A stretch of DNA of 64,000 nt from Viscum album. Lineage: Eukaryota; Streptophyta; Magnoliopsida; Santalales; Viscaceae. The notes below the pieces were generated by a model that saw only the letters and a program-made list of their open reading frames with translations, was not told where the DNA came from and did not search any database. This document shows, one piece after another, positions 63,201 through 64,000 of this stretch. The position numbers and the translations under genes were made by a program. Where the stretch lies: contig OY728136.1 in assembly GCA_963277665.1 (NCBI GenBank), positions 805,033,123 to 805,097,122 of the forward strand. Direction: 5' to 3'. Every line of letters begins with the position of its first letter. The first letter of the stretch is position 1.

Positions 63201-64000
63201 TAAATATACCATTTTAATATATGGGTAATAGATTTTAAATTCAGTAATTGGTGGGCCCTAAAACTTTACATCCCATCAAATAATTAGTAGGTCTCAAGAA
63301 AACAATTCAGTTGTCCAAATTAAATAGGTACATAACTATAGTTTTAAACCCTATTAGGAATGGTCTAGATGGTATAGGTATTATGATTCAATAGATCATG
63401 ATGTTTATGAATTTTTAATATCCTTCATTGTGAATGTAATTATTTTATTATAATTTTTTTAATCACGTTATTGATTATTTTTGATCATATTATCCATGAA
63501 CGGTTCCCAATTATATTATAACTAAATGTATTGAATGTTTCTTTATTGATTAAATGGAAATAGTTTTAGTTATTTAGATACCTATATTGATTACTCCTTA
63601 TCTAATTATGATAGTCATGTTATTTTATATGCCATGAGTTATGAATTATTCACCTTTCTTTGTTTATTATTCATGTTTATTCATGAAGGCTTACATTCTA
63701 CTTAACACTTATTGATATTTTCATATCTCCCTAAATTTCTTTCCCTTATTGATTATATGAATAAGAAATCATTATATGATTTTTGAAGGATGAAGATCAT
63801 ATTACATTTTTTAGGTATTATGATTTATTTTATTTTTACAATGTAAAATGGGTATGATGTATTTGCCTTGTTTAAAAAAACTAAAATACTAATAAATACA
63901 TCAGGATTTACCACATGGAATATATTCCATCATAATTAACCAGACACCGAATCTTTCCTACTTGGGCTGGCGCTACTTGTTAAATAGAATTATGAAACCA
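60233..64000 (+). repeat. AT-rich LTR-like segment, copy 2 (partial)
   Basis: Matches 52448-56217 with about 4-5% differences. The submotifs near 61420, 61608, 61813 and 62000 keep the spacing of copy 1. The window ends inside it. Confidence 0.6.
61070..61076 (+). promoter_or_regulatory. Putative TATA box, AT-rich segment copy 2
   Basis: TATAAAC followed by the same GGCCACCCCTCTCC leader as at 53289. Confidence 0.4.

Larger units (their letters stand above)
57177..64000. repeat. Tandem duplication, unit 2 (runs off window)
   Basis: Second unit, partner of 49391-56217. Equivalent landmarks include the frames at 57530-57742 and 57577-57825 (copy 1: 49746-49958 and 49793-50002) and the 148-codon plus frame 58790-59236, whose copy 1 counterpart is cut to 90 codons. 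None is recognised. Confidence 0.9.

Noticed and set aside
49391..64000. The 7.8 kb direct repeats as the two LTRs of one element
   Set aside because: The units are adjacent with no interior, have no TG/CA ends at their borders, and contain both coding relics and an LTR-like segment. Tandem duplication explains them better.

Overview
The window is transposon-dominated, AT-rich plant nuclear DNA, most likely from a large-genome species. I found no host gene, tRNA, rRNA or CRISPR array. The recognisable coding material belongs to plant Ty3/gypsy LTR retrotransposons, and the features sit inside one another as nested insertions of different ages.

Layout. (1) 1-968 plus 11489-12505 is one copy, here split in two, of a repeat module (called P below) that recurs at 49391-52447 and 57177-60232. 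(2) 969-11483 is an old minus-strand LTR element inserted into that module. It has two LTRs of about 3.95 kb and a 2.6 kb interior holding a broken gag zinc knuckle. The uninterrupted module near 51.4 kb gives its empty site. (3) 12506-17935, 22149-23304 and 34973-49390 are the remains of a very large plus-strand Tat/Ogre-like element. Its pol relic (RT, RNase H, a second archaeal-type RNase H, integrase) lies at 36592-39905. It is followed by a tandem-repeat-rich 3' region and by antisense coding relics, including a possible plant mobile domain (PMD) fragment. (4) 17936-22143 is a solo LTR of 4.2 kb with a perfect 5-bp target duplication. (5) 23310-34967 is a young, structurally complete 11.66 kb Tekay/Del-type chromovirus on the minus strand. 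It has LTRs of 3.4 kb, a perfect target duplication GAGTA, an initiator-Met primer site and a polypurine tract. It carries gag-protease, RT, RNase H, integrase and a C-terminal chromodomain, but pol has one nonsense codon and one single-base frameshift. (6) 49391-57176 is duplicated in tandem at 57177-64000, with an offset of about 7785 bp. Each unit is module P followed by an AT-rich segment that looks like a long LTR.

Relative ages, by eye: the old element's LTRs differ at roughly a fifth to a quarter of positions, the 7.8 kb tandem units at about 5%, and the young element's LTRs at about 1.5% (about 50 substitutions counted by hand). Many stops and the nonsense codon fit C-to-T decay of methylated DNA.

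The most unusual structures are a train of about 13 near-perfect GC hairpins in the young LTR, a tandem array with an exact 156-bp (52-codon) period at 14.6-15.5 kb, a 15-bp pentapeptide-coding repeat at 49.1 kb, and long antisense coding relics downstream of the Tat-like pol. All family assignments were made by reading motifs; no database search was run.
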